Source of the DNA: Cinclus cinclus
Lineage: Eukaryota; Chordata; Aves; Passeriformes; Cinclidae
Length of the DNA stretch: 64,000 bases
Reading direction: 5' to 3'
NCBI RefSeq assembly: GCF_963662255.1
Contig: NC_085047.1
Coordinates: 95,487,619-95,551,618 of the forward strand
Under the pieces are notes generated by a model. It saw nothing but the letters and a program-made list of their open reading frames with translations, was not told the DNA's origin and searched no databases. The translations under genes were made by a program, and so were the position numbers. Shown here in pieces: positions 26,076-38,028 of this stretch (its first letter is position 1; every line of letters starts with the position of its first letter).

Positions 26076-27364
26076 ATGTCCACAGTGATCCAGGCTCCAC
26101 ACCCTCATGCCTACTGAGAAAAAGGAAATCTGTTGTGTCTGAAAACCATGAAAGCTATGAAAAATAGTTCCTTTTAATTGAATTATATAATGATGTTCAT
26201 CTCTGCAAACTGCTGTCTTTGAGAAGAAGCAAACAGAAAAAATAATGCTTCTCATTAGATGAGGAGGTCAATCTCTTTCTGAAAAACAAAAAATATTTAA
26301 AATAAAACAAAAAAGAAAAGATAGATTTAGGCTTTTTTTTTTTTTAAACACAATCTGTATACCTTAAGAAAGGAGAACCAGTTTCAGCAGAAATGGCAAA
26401 TACTGAAGTTCTCTCTTTTAGTGTTCCCTTGTTTTATTTGTGTGATTTCCCATCTGTTATTCAATTATGCTAAAATATAAGTTCTACTTCTGTCACTATG
26501 AATTTAGATTAAATGACTGTAATTGCTTTAAAAAGTAAAATGAATGCATAATGTCAGAGTATTGGTTCATTCTAAGACACTTCTTTCTAGGAGTTCCAAA
26601 CTATATGCAATTGTGGTCATAAATTCTTTTTTTCTTGCTCAGTACTCTCTTCCTATCATTCCTAGCCATGTGAACCCCCCGCAATTAGTGTACTTGTTAT
26701 AAACTGTGTGGATTTAAGTCTATGCCTTTTTAATTTGATTGAAAAGTGTTCCTTTACAGAAGGTTAACTTAATCAAAAAAGAAGTACAAAGAAACTTTCT
26801 CCTTCCTGCACTCTTTTCTCACTTAAGAAGTGTTTATCTCTTGATTGCTTCAAATTGATTTAATCTAATGGGTCAATTCAATCGGTATGATTGTGCAGTC
26901 ATACATTGGAAAGAACTTGCCAGTAACACGAATTCAATGCCCAGGTATGAAAACAAAATTAAAATACCCAAACAAAACTACAAAAAACCCAAACACATGC
27001 CATATTTCTGCCGAAGATTCTAGGTAGGACTCTGACTGAATTAACTGTAGTTTGTTCAGTGCAAAGGCTTTTAAAGTATTTAATGAAAAACAAAGAAGAG
27101 CTCAAGCAAGGTGATGATGCAACAAAATAAATATATATAATCTATGTTGCAAAATATCAACCAACCAAAAAAAACTTTAAAAATTATAATGTATTTGAAC
27201 TTCTGTGAAACGTACATTTCTGTTGATTATTTGAAAGTTACATTACAGAAAAAAAAATATTTTTATCTATTTTATGTTCTAAAATAAATTCTATATTTGA
27301 AAAGTTTCATTTTTCATGTACTACTCATTCTCACAAAAATCTCTTTGCTCAATTTAAATCATCT
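26076..27364. other. AT-rich unique sequence between two LTR pieces
   Basis: A-rich low-complexity patches at 26280-26345 and 26950-27000. No gene or repeat family is recognised. Confidence 0.5.
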
Positions 27365-27570
27365 GTCCTGACCATGCTCCCCTCTGGGTTTTTAAGCTGC
27401 TCTGCACTGGTGGAACACAGGAAACTGAAAATTTATTCAGGGTAAGCACTGCTCAGCAATGGCCAAGACATCAACATTATCAACATGTTATCAAGTTTAT
27501 TCTCAGCTTAAATCCAAACACACAACACTGTACCAGCTACTAATAAGAAAATTAACTCTGTCAAAAGCAA
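27365..27570 (+). mobile_element. LTR fragment of a second ERV family, plus strand
   Basis: GCTCTGCACTGGTGGAACAC, then a GCACTGCTCAGCAA core, TTATTCTCAGCTTAAATCC, ACACTGTACCAGCTACTAAT and GAAAATTAACTCTGTC are in the order I know from an avian LTR family whose 3' side carries the CCAGCTACTA..AAGAAAATTAACTCT block. It differs from the family at 25725-26075 and at 36480-36861. Both ends are approximate; no internal region is next to it. Identification is from memory of bird repeats. Confidence 0.65.
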
Positions 27571-30281
27571 AACCATTACAGGCATCCACAAAGTCCATAA
27601 TGGAAGAACTAGGATCTATCTAAAACAAATTTGTATGAAATGGACTTTCCAGTTTTTAGTCACATTTATCGACAGAGACATCATGGTTTATGTACTTTCT
27701 TATCATACAAAAAAAGATAGAACAAATAAATATAACTGTGTCTTTAGCTGCTCTGAGCTTCATTTATGCCTCAGGGGTACCGATCTGTTGGAAAGGACAA
27801 GCAGGAATACTAATGCTCCATTCTTTCTGAATCCCACAATTTAGGAAAATGCAAGTCTTTGACAAGGAATAGCATGCAGGAGATTTGCCAATGCAAAGTG
27901 TTCCAGAGATGCAGTTAATGAGCTCATCTTCTACATGCTGGCTACACGCTGTCAGGAACAGCTCTGATATCTCCCTGGTCAGAAAAAACAGGATATAATC
28001 CTTATGGGGAAATCCTGATAGCAAATTGCTTGAAAAGCTATAACCACAATGTTCTTAATGTACTTTGTGCCACTAGAGCCCTTAAACTCGAAATAACTCT
28101 GGCTTCCACTAATATAAATGATCTGATTATCTATTTCTGTATAACATATTTCCAGTTATGGATTTTAGACACAGATTTATTTATTATTTTCTTAGTCAGG
28201 AACTAGTTTGTTTCAAAATTACCATATTAATTCAATAATTCAAATAACCATATTAATTTTATTGTTCTCAAAGCCTAGATCTCTAGGCCAATTTGTTATT
28301 GTTTAATGGGTTTGAGGCATATATTTAGTTAGGGACTGGAGCTCTTTTTGTGAACTGTAGTAATTAATTTGAGACACTGTAAGGATTTTATCTCTTGCAG
28401 TACACTATAGCTATAGATTTGGAAAGAATTACACCTACTGGAGGAAAATGCCTAAAGGAATTCTGTATAAATAAACAAACCCTTCTTCTCTGCATCCCTA
28501 TTTTTTTTTTATGCATGATGTATTATATTGCTTGAGAAAATAGCATTTATTCAGTGGAAAGGGTTATCTGTGAAGTATAATGCTACCATCAAATTTCATG
28601 CTGCTATTCAAATAGTTTCAAGTAATTATTCAAATAATTCTAATTTTTATGAGCCGGTCTTCGTCAAGCCTTCTTCCTCATGTTTTTCTCATTTAACTCA
28701 ATGCAAAATATCTGGTCATTCTGGAGTGCATAGAAACTTTGAAATATTATGTTAGACATTAAAATATTTTGAGGTATGATCATCTAATTTTAAGACTAAA
28801 CTTAAGCTCAAAATCTATTAATAATTTGCCTTAAAATTAGCATAAAATTATTGGGTATTTTATGCACACAATTGTATAGCAATTATTTTGTCTCTGTGTC
28901 ATATTATTATAAATTTTAATCTGAATACCCTTTGGATATTTACAAGATGGGATGTGTTTGGGAGTTTGAACAGAGTGTACATGCTATACATGTACTTAAC
29001 ATATGCATTATGCCACCCGTGTCAGCTCTACAAATCCTCATGCTTGTCACAATAATCTATCAAAATTTTCTTGACTTCAGTTCACTCCTGTTTTAATTTG
29101 ATAGTTTAATCATCTAAACCTCTCACTACACTAGGAATTAGTTTCTTGAATTTTTATAAAATCATAAATCAATCAAAAATTCTCAAGTTCAATGTTTAGC
29201 AGTGAGTAGTAAGTGATCTAACAGGTTTGATACTCTTATAATGTAGTATAACCTTAGTGCTTTAAAAACATAAGAGAATGAAGCTCTCAGCTGTTTTTAA
29301 GGTTAAATAGTTTCACTGCTTTTTTTTATCATTTTTTCTTCCTATTTGCTGTTTTCAGTTAGGGTGAATTCACCCTTCCATATGACTGGTGCAAGGTGTT
29401 ATTCACCTTATTATTTACACTGATATATCTTTTATCTTAAAACAGAATGCTACCTTATGAGCAGACAGAGGATAAATTTTGTATCCTTTTGCAGAGATAT
29501 CTGTGAAGAGATCTTAGACTTTTTTCACCACCCTTCAGTGCACAGAATTCACAGCCCGACTGTGAGTTTCTGGTATTAAATAAGGAGCAAAATCCTTTGA
29601 CAGTCTTTGAGGTACAAAAGTTGCAGGGACTCTAGTGTATGTACTGAACTGCACTGAGTTTTCCTGAAAGGATAAAATGAATACATCCATTATTTAGTTT
29701 TCTCACACTGTACTCCAGCTGAGCAACTCTTCCAATTAGCTGATATTCAACCAAGTGCTACAATAAGACATTTGATCTGGTTTGCATATGACATGCCTTT
29801 CTTTTATATTAACTAGAAGATACTGAAATAGGTAAAAGAGAGTTAGAGAAAAACAAGGAAAAATTACACTTGCTTCTTCATTGCTGAAAGCAGAGTAAGG
29901 AAACCCCAACCCTGATACACTGCAAAAAGAGAGAATTACAATGCAGACAAAAAGACTGCAGAAAGCCAATGTGTGGTAACATATTGGATGTAAAGCCGAC
30001 CAAGTAAGCATCAAAATATCACAAAAAAAGAAACAGAAAAAAACAAACAAACCAAGCCGATCAAACCAAACCTCAGAGAACTCCTTAAATGAGCAGAAAA
30101 GAAAATCAGCTAAGATTAAATTGATTTTAAAATTTGGATTCAGATCAAGAAATGTAGAGCTGCTTGACAATCTTCTTATTAAAAGCTGTCTCCTCTGGCC
30201 TGCATGCAAAGGATCACTGTGTTCTACAAATGAAACTTTCACATCCAACCTTATTTAGTAGAATATGGTGAAAGGAGAATT
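27571..30281. other. AT-rich unique sequence
   Basis: No repeat or gene recognised. A direct repeat of ACCATATTAATT occurs twice at about 28222-28258. The minus-strand frame 29736-30248 (170 codons) is the longest non-retroviral frame in the window, but its hydrophobic composition follows from A-rich plus-strand sequence (30020-30075) and it has no recognisable domain. Confidence 0.5.
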
Positions 30282-31010
30282 GTCATAAAATCATACAAGG
30301 TCTTGTTTTGGAAGGGACCCTGAAGATCATCTAATTCCAGCTCCCCTGTCACAAGGAGCAGGGACACCTTTCACTAGACCAGCCAAATGTGGCCCCATTC
30401 ACTACGACCCCTTGCCCCCTGACCTTCCACCAGTCTTCACCCAGTGCATGCTCAACCTGCTCATTCCATTGCTGAATAACTTCTTCAACTTGTGTGTTGG
30501 AACCCACACTGAGTGTGCCTGGTGATTGCATTATTCTTTATATGACTTTCAGTAGCAGCCAGTATACTACGTTCTATAATTTTTGCAGAAAGTAAAGTTA
30601 AAATAACATGCCTGTAGCTACCTGGGTCTTCCCTCATGCTTTTTCTGTGTATTGGAATAACACCGACCATCTTCCAGTTAGCAGGGACCTCCCCAGAGTC
30701 CTTGCTACTTTGATAGATGATTGAGAGGGGTTTAGCCATAACACCCACTATTTCCACTACCTTCAGTACTGTAGTATGAATCCCACTGGACCTTATGATA
30801 TTGTGAATATTCAGCTGATAAATCTGCTCCCTTATAATTTCAGCACCCACAAAGAGAAAACTGCTGTTTGCTCACAGTGGAACTACATTCATCTATCAGT
30901 ATAGTTAAAGACTGAGGCAAAAACAACATTGAATGCCCTCACTTTTTTTTCCTCTGTCAGTCAGATGACGATTTTCACTGCTATAGGTCCAAATTTATTT
31001 TTGTCAGTGC
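30282..31010 (-). pseudogene. CR1 LINE remnant with RT pieces, minus strand, internally deleted
   Basis: From low to high coordinate the copy shows the CR1 3' end (TCATAAAATCATAC..., TTGGAAGGGACCCTGAAGAT), a small block whose minus-strand translation contains GVVVNGATFGW, and then an RT block (30850 to 30485). The RT block reads MAKPLSIIYQSSKDSGEVP, NWKMVGVIPI and EDPGSYRHV, matching the N-terminal palm of CR1 reverse transcriptase. Plus-strand sequence out to about 31010 (ACTGAGGCAAAAACAACATTG...) continues the match upstream. Large parts of ORF2 between these blocks are missing, so the copy suffered internal deletions. It is inactive, but its frames are better preserved than in the 19-21 kb copies. 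Confidence 0.88.
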
Positions 31011-34000
31011 ACAGACTTGATATTTATTTTACAGATGGGAGACAATTACCTAAAATTTTCTATTATTTCTTGTCTTTCATTTCAATTTTGGTGAAGCAAA
31101 ATATATAGCCAGACCTCTTTAACTGTTTCCAAAGGTATGATTATATTGGTAGATGGAAGAGCAATTGTAACAGCTTTCTTTTCTGACAGAAATTCTCCCC
31201 AGAACTGCCAAGCTGTAAATAGGTACATGGTCATTTTGGCTAAAAATTCAGAAGGCTGTCAAATACACAGTTAGCTACATCACTGACTTCTGAACTACTG
31301 ACTCATTACAGTTACAGCATAGCAGTTTCTATGTTCAATTTCTTATTTTGTCTTTGACCTTTACCTGGTGTTCCAGAACTAAGAAAAGAAAAGAAAAGAA
31401 AAAGGTTTCTCAAGCCCTTTCCTAAGAGTATTCTCAGTCTAGTTATATGATGATGTTAGATAGTCAGTCGATACAAACTCTTACAGCTCCATTTAATTAC
31501 TGAGGTTTTGGTGATTTCTGCACCTGAAGACAAAGTAAGATAATTTGGACAGGTATGTATTATCTAACAAATTTCATAGAAATGCATTTGTGCATTAAAT
31601 TTTTTAGCAAACCCTTAACCACATGGATTGTGAAAATAAGGGTAGAAGTAAGCATATGCAGTAATATGCAACAGACACATTTATTTTAAAGAAAATACCT
31701 ACATGCTATACCACTCACACTTGTACAATTGGTATAATCAGTGTATACTTTATATCTTATTTCTGCAGTGTTTTTTTCTTGAGAATTGGTAGTATTCAAT
31801 AATAGTATGTGAAGACTCTTCTTTTCCCACTCACTTTCTTGCCCTTTCTAAAAGACTTAAACCTCTTTTATATTCAGCCTGAATGTCTGCTTCTAATACT
31901 GTTCTAGAGCACAACAATTTACAGGGAATTGAAAAAGCAATTTTCTTTGGACAGCCAGCTATTCTCCCTAATTTTCACCTGCCAAACTCTTTTCTATGAA
32001 TGTTGACTCAATCAGATAAAATGCAGGCTTTAAAGATGTTTGATTAGCTGCCTGGCTTACCTTTAGCTACTCACTTTGCATGTAAAATGCCTACATACCC
32101 ACCATCCTTCACTTTCCACTCTTCACTGACAGAGCGTTCCCAAAAGCTGCTCTGAGCACTGTGGGCATGAGCTAAGACAATAAGTACTTTTCGTTTATGG
32201 ACTGCTGACAACTTCTGGTTTATTAGGTGAAATAAGAATTCAGCAGTAGAAATATATTATGTACATTACTTACAATGTGCACCTTGGTTTCTTTATATGT
32301 TAGTTTAGTTCTTTACATCAATTCATTTGAAATCACTACAATAATGACTGAAGAAAAAACTTTACATATTTCTCTTGCTGTATTACCACATACTTCCAAC
32401 AAATGAAAGCTGGGTGATATATCCACTTAAAGATATTGCCATCATGAGGTACACTGAATAGTCTCTTCTTTTTTTAGCAATTCTCATGATCATAGCGGAA
32501 TGAATCAATTAAGTAGTTAGTTTAAAATATTAGAATAGATGACTCACAAATTTTTACATGGAGTATAAAAGGAAACTGAAGATCTTAATAGCTCCAGAAT
32601 GTTGCCTAATATTTATGGCACTAATTGGAAAAAAATATTACCTGCTTGTATTCTTAGCAGGAAACTACTTTAAAATTCTGAAAAATCATTTAAAGTTTAT
32701 GGAATATGGGCAAGCTATTAATGTGAAAATTATGTATTTGAACTTGTGTTTATATGATTGAAATTGGACATGTTTTAGACATTGAAAGCAGAGTTAAAAT
32801 TAACTAGATAACTGAAGGAACTTAAAAGATAATAAGCTAAAATTTAATTTAAAAAAATTCGTGGCATGCAACTTAAAGTAATTGTGCTCTGTCTAGGAGC
32901 TGCTTTGAGTATCTGGAATACTGTATCAATATACATATTCAAATTAGTACTGTAAAACTGTTATGCATTCATTTAAAGCATTGCCTTAGTGCTTCCCTGT
33001 GTTTTATGATAGTTAATATACATGTTTTCCTACCCTCTGCATCACTTCTAGTTCCTCGATGCAATTACAATTTTTATCTTTAGAGTTATTTGAAAAATAA
33101 AGAAAAAATAGATTGCAACTGGCAGTGTACGCTGACAGAAAATAACTGAGATTCCATAAGAAAATCTCAGAGATTCTATGGAGCTTTCATTTCTTTCACC
33201 TAATCAGTAAATAATTCTGATTCAATATTTTGCATTGTAAAAGAGAAAAAAAATATTAAATTCCTGTCATAACCTTATTTAAACTCCACCTTTATGGCTT
33301 CATTTTGCCTGTATGGAGCAATATTAAACACACCAAAGATTAGAAGTCTAGTTGCAACCTTAAATTTGTCAAACATTTACAAATATTTTTTCAGTTGCTC
33401 CTGGATCCTGAATAATTCCTCCACATCTATTCCAACTTTAATATCACATAATTTATTTTTGCCCATTCTTGGTATTTCAGAAGAGAGATATATTGCCTCT
33501 TCACTATAACTTCCCTAATGTCAAAACTGACATCCTTTTTGATTTCTTTTTCTGTTTTTTTCACTGGATTTCTTTTACTGGATTTCTCTGTAGGCATTTC
33601 AGACTTTCTAGAATGTATGGAAATAAGAAAAGCCATGGATCTGCAGATTCAGCTTCACTATTGCCTTGTGTATATAATTAATACTAATGCAGATTGACTC
33701 TGTATGTTGCAGTACATTGACTCTAGGATAGAATTTCTCAATCCATGTCACCAAGAGAGCAGGCAGTTTTGCAGTTTGTTTCTCTCTCTCTGTCTGTGAC
33801 TTACTGAATTTATGCTGAAGTAACTTTGCTGCGAATGTGTAGTTTTCATCTCAGTTAACCCAAAGCACACCTAAGTATCCTCCCTTCAAATTTAAAGGTC
33901 AGTTTTTGTATTATTAATCCTAAAAAGAAATAAGATATTGTAACTTTTTTAATGCAAGTGCTGTTTTCAAAGTGCCTTCTTTGATATCAATTTCCACATG

Positions 34001-35301
34001 ATCCTATGTGGAACATGCTCTCCTAAAACATTGATATTCAAGAAGACCATAAGATTAATCTTACCAAATAGAGGGTCTACTAACTTACAGATAGCATGTC
34101 AATTAAATTCCCTTGATAAGAAGGAGAAAAATTTTGTCTCTTTTTAACTAGGCATCTTAAGTAGACCAGCTAAAATTATTTTCATGATACACCCATCCAG
34201 ACAGCAAAAAGTACTTTCATCATGGACACTTTTGTTGGAGCAAGGCAGTTAGGATTCATAAAGTACACTGAACATGTAAATGTGTATCTCACTGCATCAA
34301 ATTACTACTGAAGCAATTGCATATTATCTGTAGCTATGTATATTTTGGGTCATTGTTAAAAAATACTATTGCTTTCATATTGCTGTATTTCGTGCCAGAA
34401 CACTTTGACTAGATTTCGTTTAGAATCTGTTAAGGGATTCTCCTTTTTAATACACAATTTATTCTTATGTTTTTTTGTTTGTTTATTTTTTTTTTTTTAA
34501 TCAGTATAGTTTCTTACCAGAAGCCAACCAAAACTGTCATTCAGTTAAAGTGATTGTGTGAGGGGGAAGCAAAAGGGTCAAAATTACCAGTTGTTCCTGA
34601 ATCCTAACAATACATCACAATGCTTTTTTGATTTTCTGCTGGAAGTTGAACACAAGTGCAAAAATAAACAAAAACATTGCACTTGAGTGCCTTGTAAGAG
34701 GATAACAAAACCAAACTATGTGTCTGTAAATGCCCAGCACTTTGCATAATGTGCTAGATAAATAATTTTTACTTTTGGTGAGTTTTTTTTTTTGTTTGTT
34801 TGCTTGTTCATTTGGGATTTTCCCCTTAGGGGCTATCTAAATAGATGCATTCCATAATTCCATAGATAAAAAACTATGGCCTTTGTGTCTCTAGAAATAC
34901 TTTTCAGTGGAGTTAGCATCACAGTAGGAGTTTATTTCTGCTATATTTTCGTTCCATCATTATGTTCATTCCAATATTATTTGCTTTGAAAACTATAGAG
35001 ATATTGGTATAGCAGCAAAAAAAATCTCCTCATGAATGGAACTGTCAAAGTTTAGCCCTCCTCTGTTTTCAGGACTTTTGTCCTGAAATTTTTCTTTTTT
35101 TACATTTCAGAGGATAATTCTGTGATTAGGTATGCATAAGACTAATGTTTGATTTTAGAAGGCTGTTTTAAGAATTACCTGCACATAAGCTATTCAGTCT
35201 TTTGAAATCAACAAAATACCAGAAATTCATAAGAGGTTGAAGTAGGTCTCTATGATTTGGAATGAAAATATTGGGATTTTCTCCCTTTCCTTTGTATTTC
35301 T
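31011..35301. other. AT-rich unique sequence with a small pentamer repeat
   Basis: An (AAAAG)n repeat lies at 31381-31405 and T-runs are at 34470-34500 and 34785-34800. No gene, RNA or transposon is recognised. Confidence 0.5.
31381..31405. repeat. (AAAAG)n microsatellite
   Basis: Four to five units of AAGAA/AAAAG read directly from the sequence. Confidence 0.9.
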
Positions 35302-35580
35302 TCTCTTTTTTTTTTTTTTTTTTGTTTGGGTTTTTTTGTTGGTTTATTTTTGTTTGGTTTTTTTCTGTTTTTTCTTTCCTTTTTGTTGGGTTTGTTTTGT
35401 TGATGTTTTGGGGTTTTTTTGTTTTTCTTTTGGATTGTTTTTGTTTGCTTGTTTTATTTTTGTTTTTGTCTTTTTGTGGTCTTGTTTTTGGTTTTTTGTT
35501 TTTTTTTTTTTAGACATTAAGGGTTTTTTGTTTTGTTTAGTTTTGTTTGTTTTGCTATGTTTTCTTTTTTTGTGTTTTTA
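35302..35580. repeat. T-rich low-complexity tract, (TTTTG)-like
   Basis: Nearly 280 bases consist of T-runs punctuated by G, with C and A rare (TTTGTTTGGGTTTTTTTG style). It opens two long artificial plus-strand frames (35252-35581 and 35262-35513) of F, L, V and C residues that should not be taken as membrane proteins. Tracts of this kind occur at the tails of antisense retrocopies or by slippage; I see no recognisable parent element. Confidence 0.85.
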
Positions 35581-35843
35581 AGGGAATAGCTGACTACTAG
35601 AAATGTATTTCCCACCCCTTAACACAGTGCTGTCTGGTTTAAGACAACTTTGCATGTGCTGTTTTACCAGAAGGCCTACTTTATGAAGAAAAAACAACCC
35701 AAAAGCTAATCTACTAAACCTGTCAGGGATAGAGTTCAACCTCTCTATAGAGGACAGAATGTTGCATATTTGAAATGAAAACACTGTTGATAACAGCAGG
35801 ATGATTTAGCTACTAGAAAGTTTTAGCACAGTGTCAAGGTCTT

Positions 35844-36078
35844 GAGAGGAGAGGAGAGGAGAGGAGAGGAGAGGAGAGGAGAGGAGAGGAGAGGAGAGGA
35901 GAGGAGAGGAGAGGAGAGGAGAGGAGAGGAGAGGAGAGGAGAGGAGAGGAGAGGAGAGGAGAGGAGAGGAGAGGAGAGGAGAGGAGAGGAGAGGAGAGGA
36001 GAGGAGAGGAGAGGAGAGGAGAGGAGAGGAGAGGAGAGGAGAGGAGAGGAGAGGAGAGGAGAGGAGAGGAGAGGAGAG
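35844..36078. repeat. (GAGGA)n satellite-like pentamer array, about 46 copies
   Basis: An uninterrupted run of the pentamer GAGGA (plus) / TCCTC (minus) extends for 235 bases with no visible variant unit. Purines are all on one strand. Because the unit is five bases and holds no stop in any frame, both strands carry artificial frames of 84-85 codons. The array ends a few tens of bases before a CR1 3' end. Perfect homogeneity suggests recent expansion and likely length polymorphism. Confidence 0.98.
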
Positions 36079-36099
36079 TCCAGGGAGGCATTTTAGCAG

Positions 36100-36442
36100 T
36101 ACTTAATGACCTTATTTCAGTGCCTAAAGGAGGCCTACAAGACAGCTGAAGAATGACTTTTTACGGGTATGCAGTGACAGAACAAGGTGTCATGGCTTTG
36201 AATTGAAAGAGGGCAGGATTAAATTAGAGGTTAGAAAGAAATTCTTCACTGTGAGCACGGTGAGATGCTAGAACAGGTTTGGCAGAAGAATGTGTGGATA
36301 CCACATCCCCAGCCCAGCTTGAATGGAGCTCTGAACAGCCTGGTCTAGTGGAAGGTGTCCCTGTCCTTGGTATGGAAATTGGAACTGGATGATCTTTAAG
36401 GTCCCTTCCAACCCAAAGCATTCTATGATTCTGTGATTCTTT
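36100..36442 (+). mobile_element. CR1 LINE 3' end, plus strand, with octamer tail
   Basis: Sense-orientation CR1: CCTAAAGGAGGCCTACAAGA, ATGACTTTTTACGGGTATGC, TTTGAATTGAAAGAGGGCAG, AGAAAGAAATTCTTCACTGT, CAGCCTGGTCTAGTGGAAGG, GATGATCTTTAAGGTCCC and the tail CATTCTATGATTCTGTGATT. The 5' end is truncated within the last part of ORF2. Some single-base changes break the frame. It starts right after the GAGGA array and is followed closely by an LTR. Confidence 0.95.
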
Positions 36443-36479
36443 CTTGCCTCTCATGACGCCCTACCAGTGAGTCAACTGG

Positions 36480-36861
36480 GGACACACAGAGCAGGAGCCA
36501 TTTATTCATCTGATCAAAAGGACTTTGCAGACCATATAACACTGGGCTCAGCATTACAAAATGGAGAAGGAATAAGAAAATGGGGTACACGCTTCATGAC
36601 ATTTGCCTTGCTAAGTAACTACTCTGTGTGATAGAGCCCAACTTTCCTGGAGATAGCCAAACATCTCTGTGGATGGGAAGCAGTGAATGAGTTTCTTGTT
36701 TTGTGTTGTTTGGGCATCTTTTTGGTTTATCTATTAACCTGCCTTTATCTTAATCCCCAAGGATTTTTGTTTTAACCTTTCTGATTCTCTTCCTTATTCC
36801 ACCAGAAGGAAGTTAGTCTCTGGGTGGTGCTGAGCTGCCCACCAGGGTTATATTATGACAA
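36480..36861 (+). mobile_element. Endogenous-retrovirus LTR, plus strand (solo)
   Basis: The clearest part is 36640-36861: GGAGATAGCCAAACATCTCT, GATGGGAAGCAGTGAATGAG, TTTATCTATTAACCTGCCTT, TATCTTAATCCCCAAGGA, GATTCTCTTCCTTATTCCAC, then GGTGGTGCTGAGCTGCC and the terminus GGGTTATATTATGACAA. This order is that of a widespread bird LTR whose end is GGGTTAAACCACGACA-like. The minus-strand fragments at 13213 and 60992 belong to the same or a sister family. The 5' border is unclear (about 36450-36500). No gag or pol follows, so it is likely a solo LTR left by recombination. Confidence 0.8.
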
Positions 36862-37859
36862 GTAAAAAGAAATACACAATATAAATTTAAATTAGCTTGA
36901 AATTGTCATCTTTATTTCATTTTGGAACCAAAGGCAATATTTGAAAATATATTTTGTCACCAGAAATTCATCCAAAATTAGGATAGATAATGCAGGACTA
37001 GATTCTACTTCTGTTCTCAAATTTCTAGCTATGTAAACTTTCTAAGTGTTTCCTCCTGTTGTGTATTTCTCTTGCAATTTTATCTCTTTTTCAGGTGGGG
37101 TATCTTTCCACTACAGACACTGAAGAGATTGTTATTCTCCATTGGCAGAAGATAGCAAGATGTTAGGAGATCTCTCCTGGTAAGAATCCTAAAGGTAGCA
37201 CTGTTTAGAACAATGGAGTACTGAGAGAAAACAGAAGATCTGAAGGCCAATCTATCTAAACCAGGGAAACACAACTTTTTCCACCATTTCAATCATGAGA
37301 TATTGAATGTATTTTTGTATTCATTAAACCTTTAAAAAATCTACATTAAAATAAAGTATTTTTTATTCGATTTATACCTTGTCTAAATATAGTAACATTA
37401 ATACTAATTCCACTATTAATAATAGCAGAATTCAATTAACAGTCATACATTTATGTTTAAGAGCTGAGAAAAGTTGATGAACCAAAATTAATACATACTT
37501 TGGTTTGTGTTGATTGAGCTTATGAATGATATACTCTAGTTACAAAGTTGCTTTTATAAAGAGTGTTAGAGGGGAACCTTAAGATTATGATCTAGTAATC
37601 AGCTGCATTCAAATTTTTCAATACCATTGTTTCCCCAGTTGTTACTGGATGAAAAGAGCATGCCTCTAGAGTCTTCCAGGAAAAAAATATTGGTATTGAG
37701 TATTAGGAACGCACATCATAAGGCACAGATAATTTGTCCTTTGGAGAACCTTCTAGGTCTGATGGTTAATGGACCAATATGGTTGAATTTAAGAGTTTCC
37801 AACACAAAGAAGCATATGAAGATATTTAGAACTGTCTAAAGAAAAATAAGGTTAAATTG
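36862..37859. other. AT-rich unique sequence
   Basis: No gene or repeat recognised. The 70-codon frames at 37080-37292 (minus) and 37627-37839 (plus) have no identifiable domain. Confidence 0.55.
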
Positions 37860-38028
37860 TGAGTGTCCCATCCCTAAAAATGTTCAAGGCAAGGTTGGAT
37901 GGGCTTTGAACAACGTGGTCTAGTGAAAGATGCTCCTGCCGATGGCAGCAAAATTGGAACTGGGTGATCTCTAAGGTCGCTTCCAACCCAGGCCATTTTA
38001 TGATTTTGTGGTTCTATGATGCTATGAA
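37860..38028 (+). mobile_element. CR1 LINE 3' end, plus strand
   Basis: GTCCCATCCCTAAAAATGTT, AAGGTTGGATGGGCTTTGAA, CGTGGTCTAGTGAAAGATGC, GTGATCTCTAAGGTCGCTTC and the eroded octamer tail ATTTTATGATTTTGTGGTTC identify a 5'-truncated CR1 of about 170 bases. It is more diverged than the copies at 24 kb and 36 kb. Confidence 0.92.

Noticed and set aside
29736..30248. 170-codon minus-strand open frame with hydrophobic stretches
   Set aside because: Part of its hydrophobic residues come from an A-rich plus-strand tract (30020-30075); no domain, splice pattern or codon preference supports a gene, and its 5' end lies next to a CR1 insertion.
31365..31378. 14-base minus-strand microexon between a long pyrimidine tract and CAG|GTAAAG
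   Set aside because: The pyrimidine tract is simply the complement of the (AAAAG)n microsatellite, so the apparent acceptor has a trivial origin.
35252..35581. 109-codon plus-strand frame resembling a membrane protein
   Set aside because: It is the translation of a T/G low-complexity tract (F, L, V, C only).
35834..36096. Two 84-85-codon frames on opposite strands over the pentamer array
   Set aside because: They are direct by-products of a five-base repeat without stop codons.
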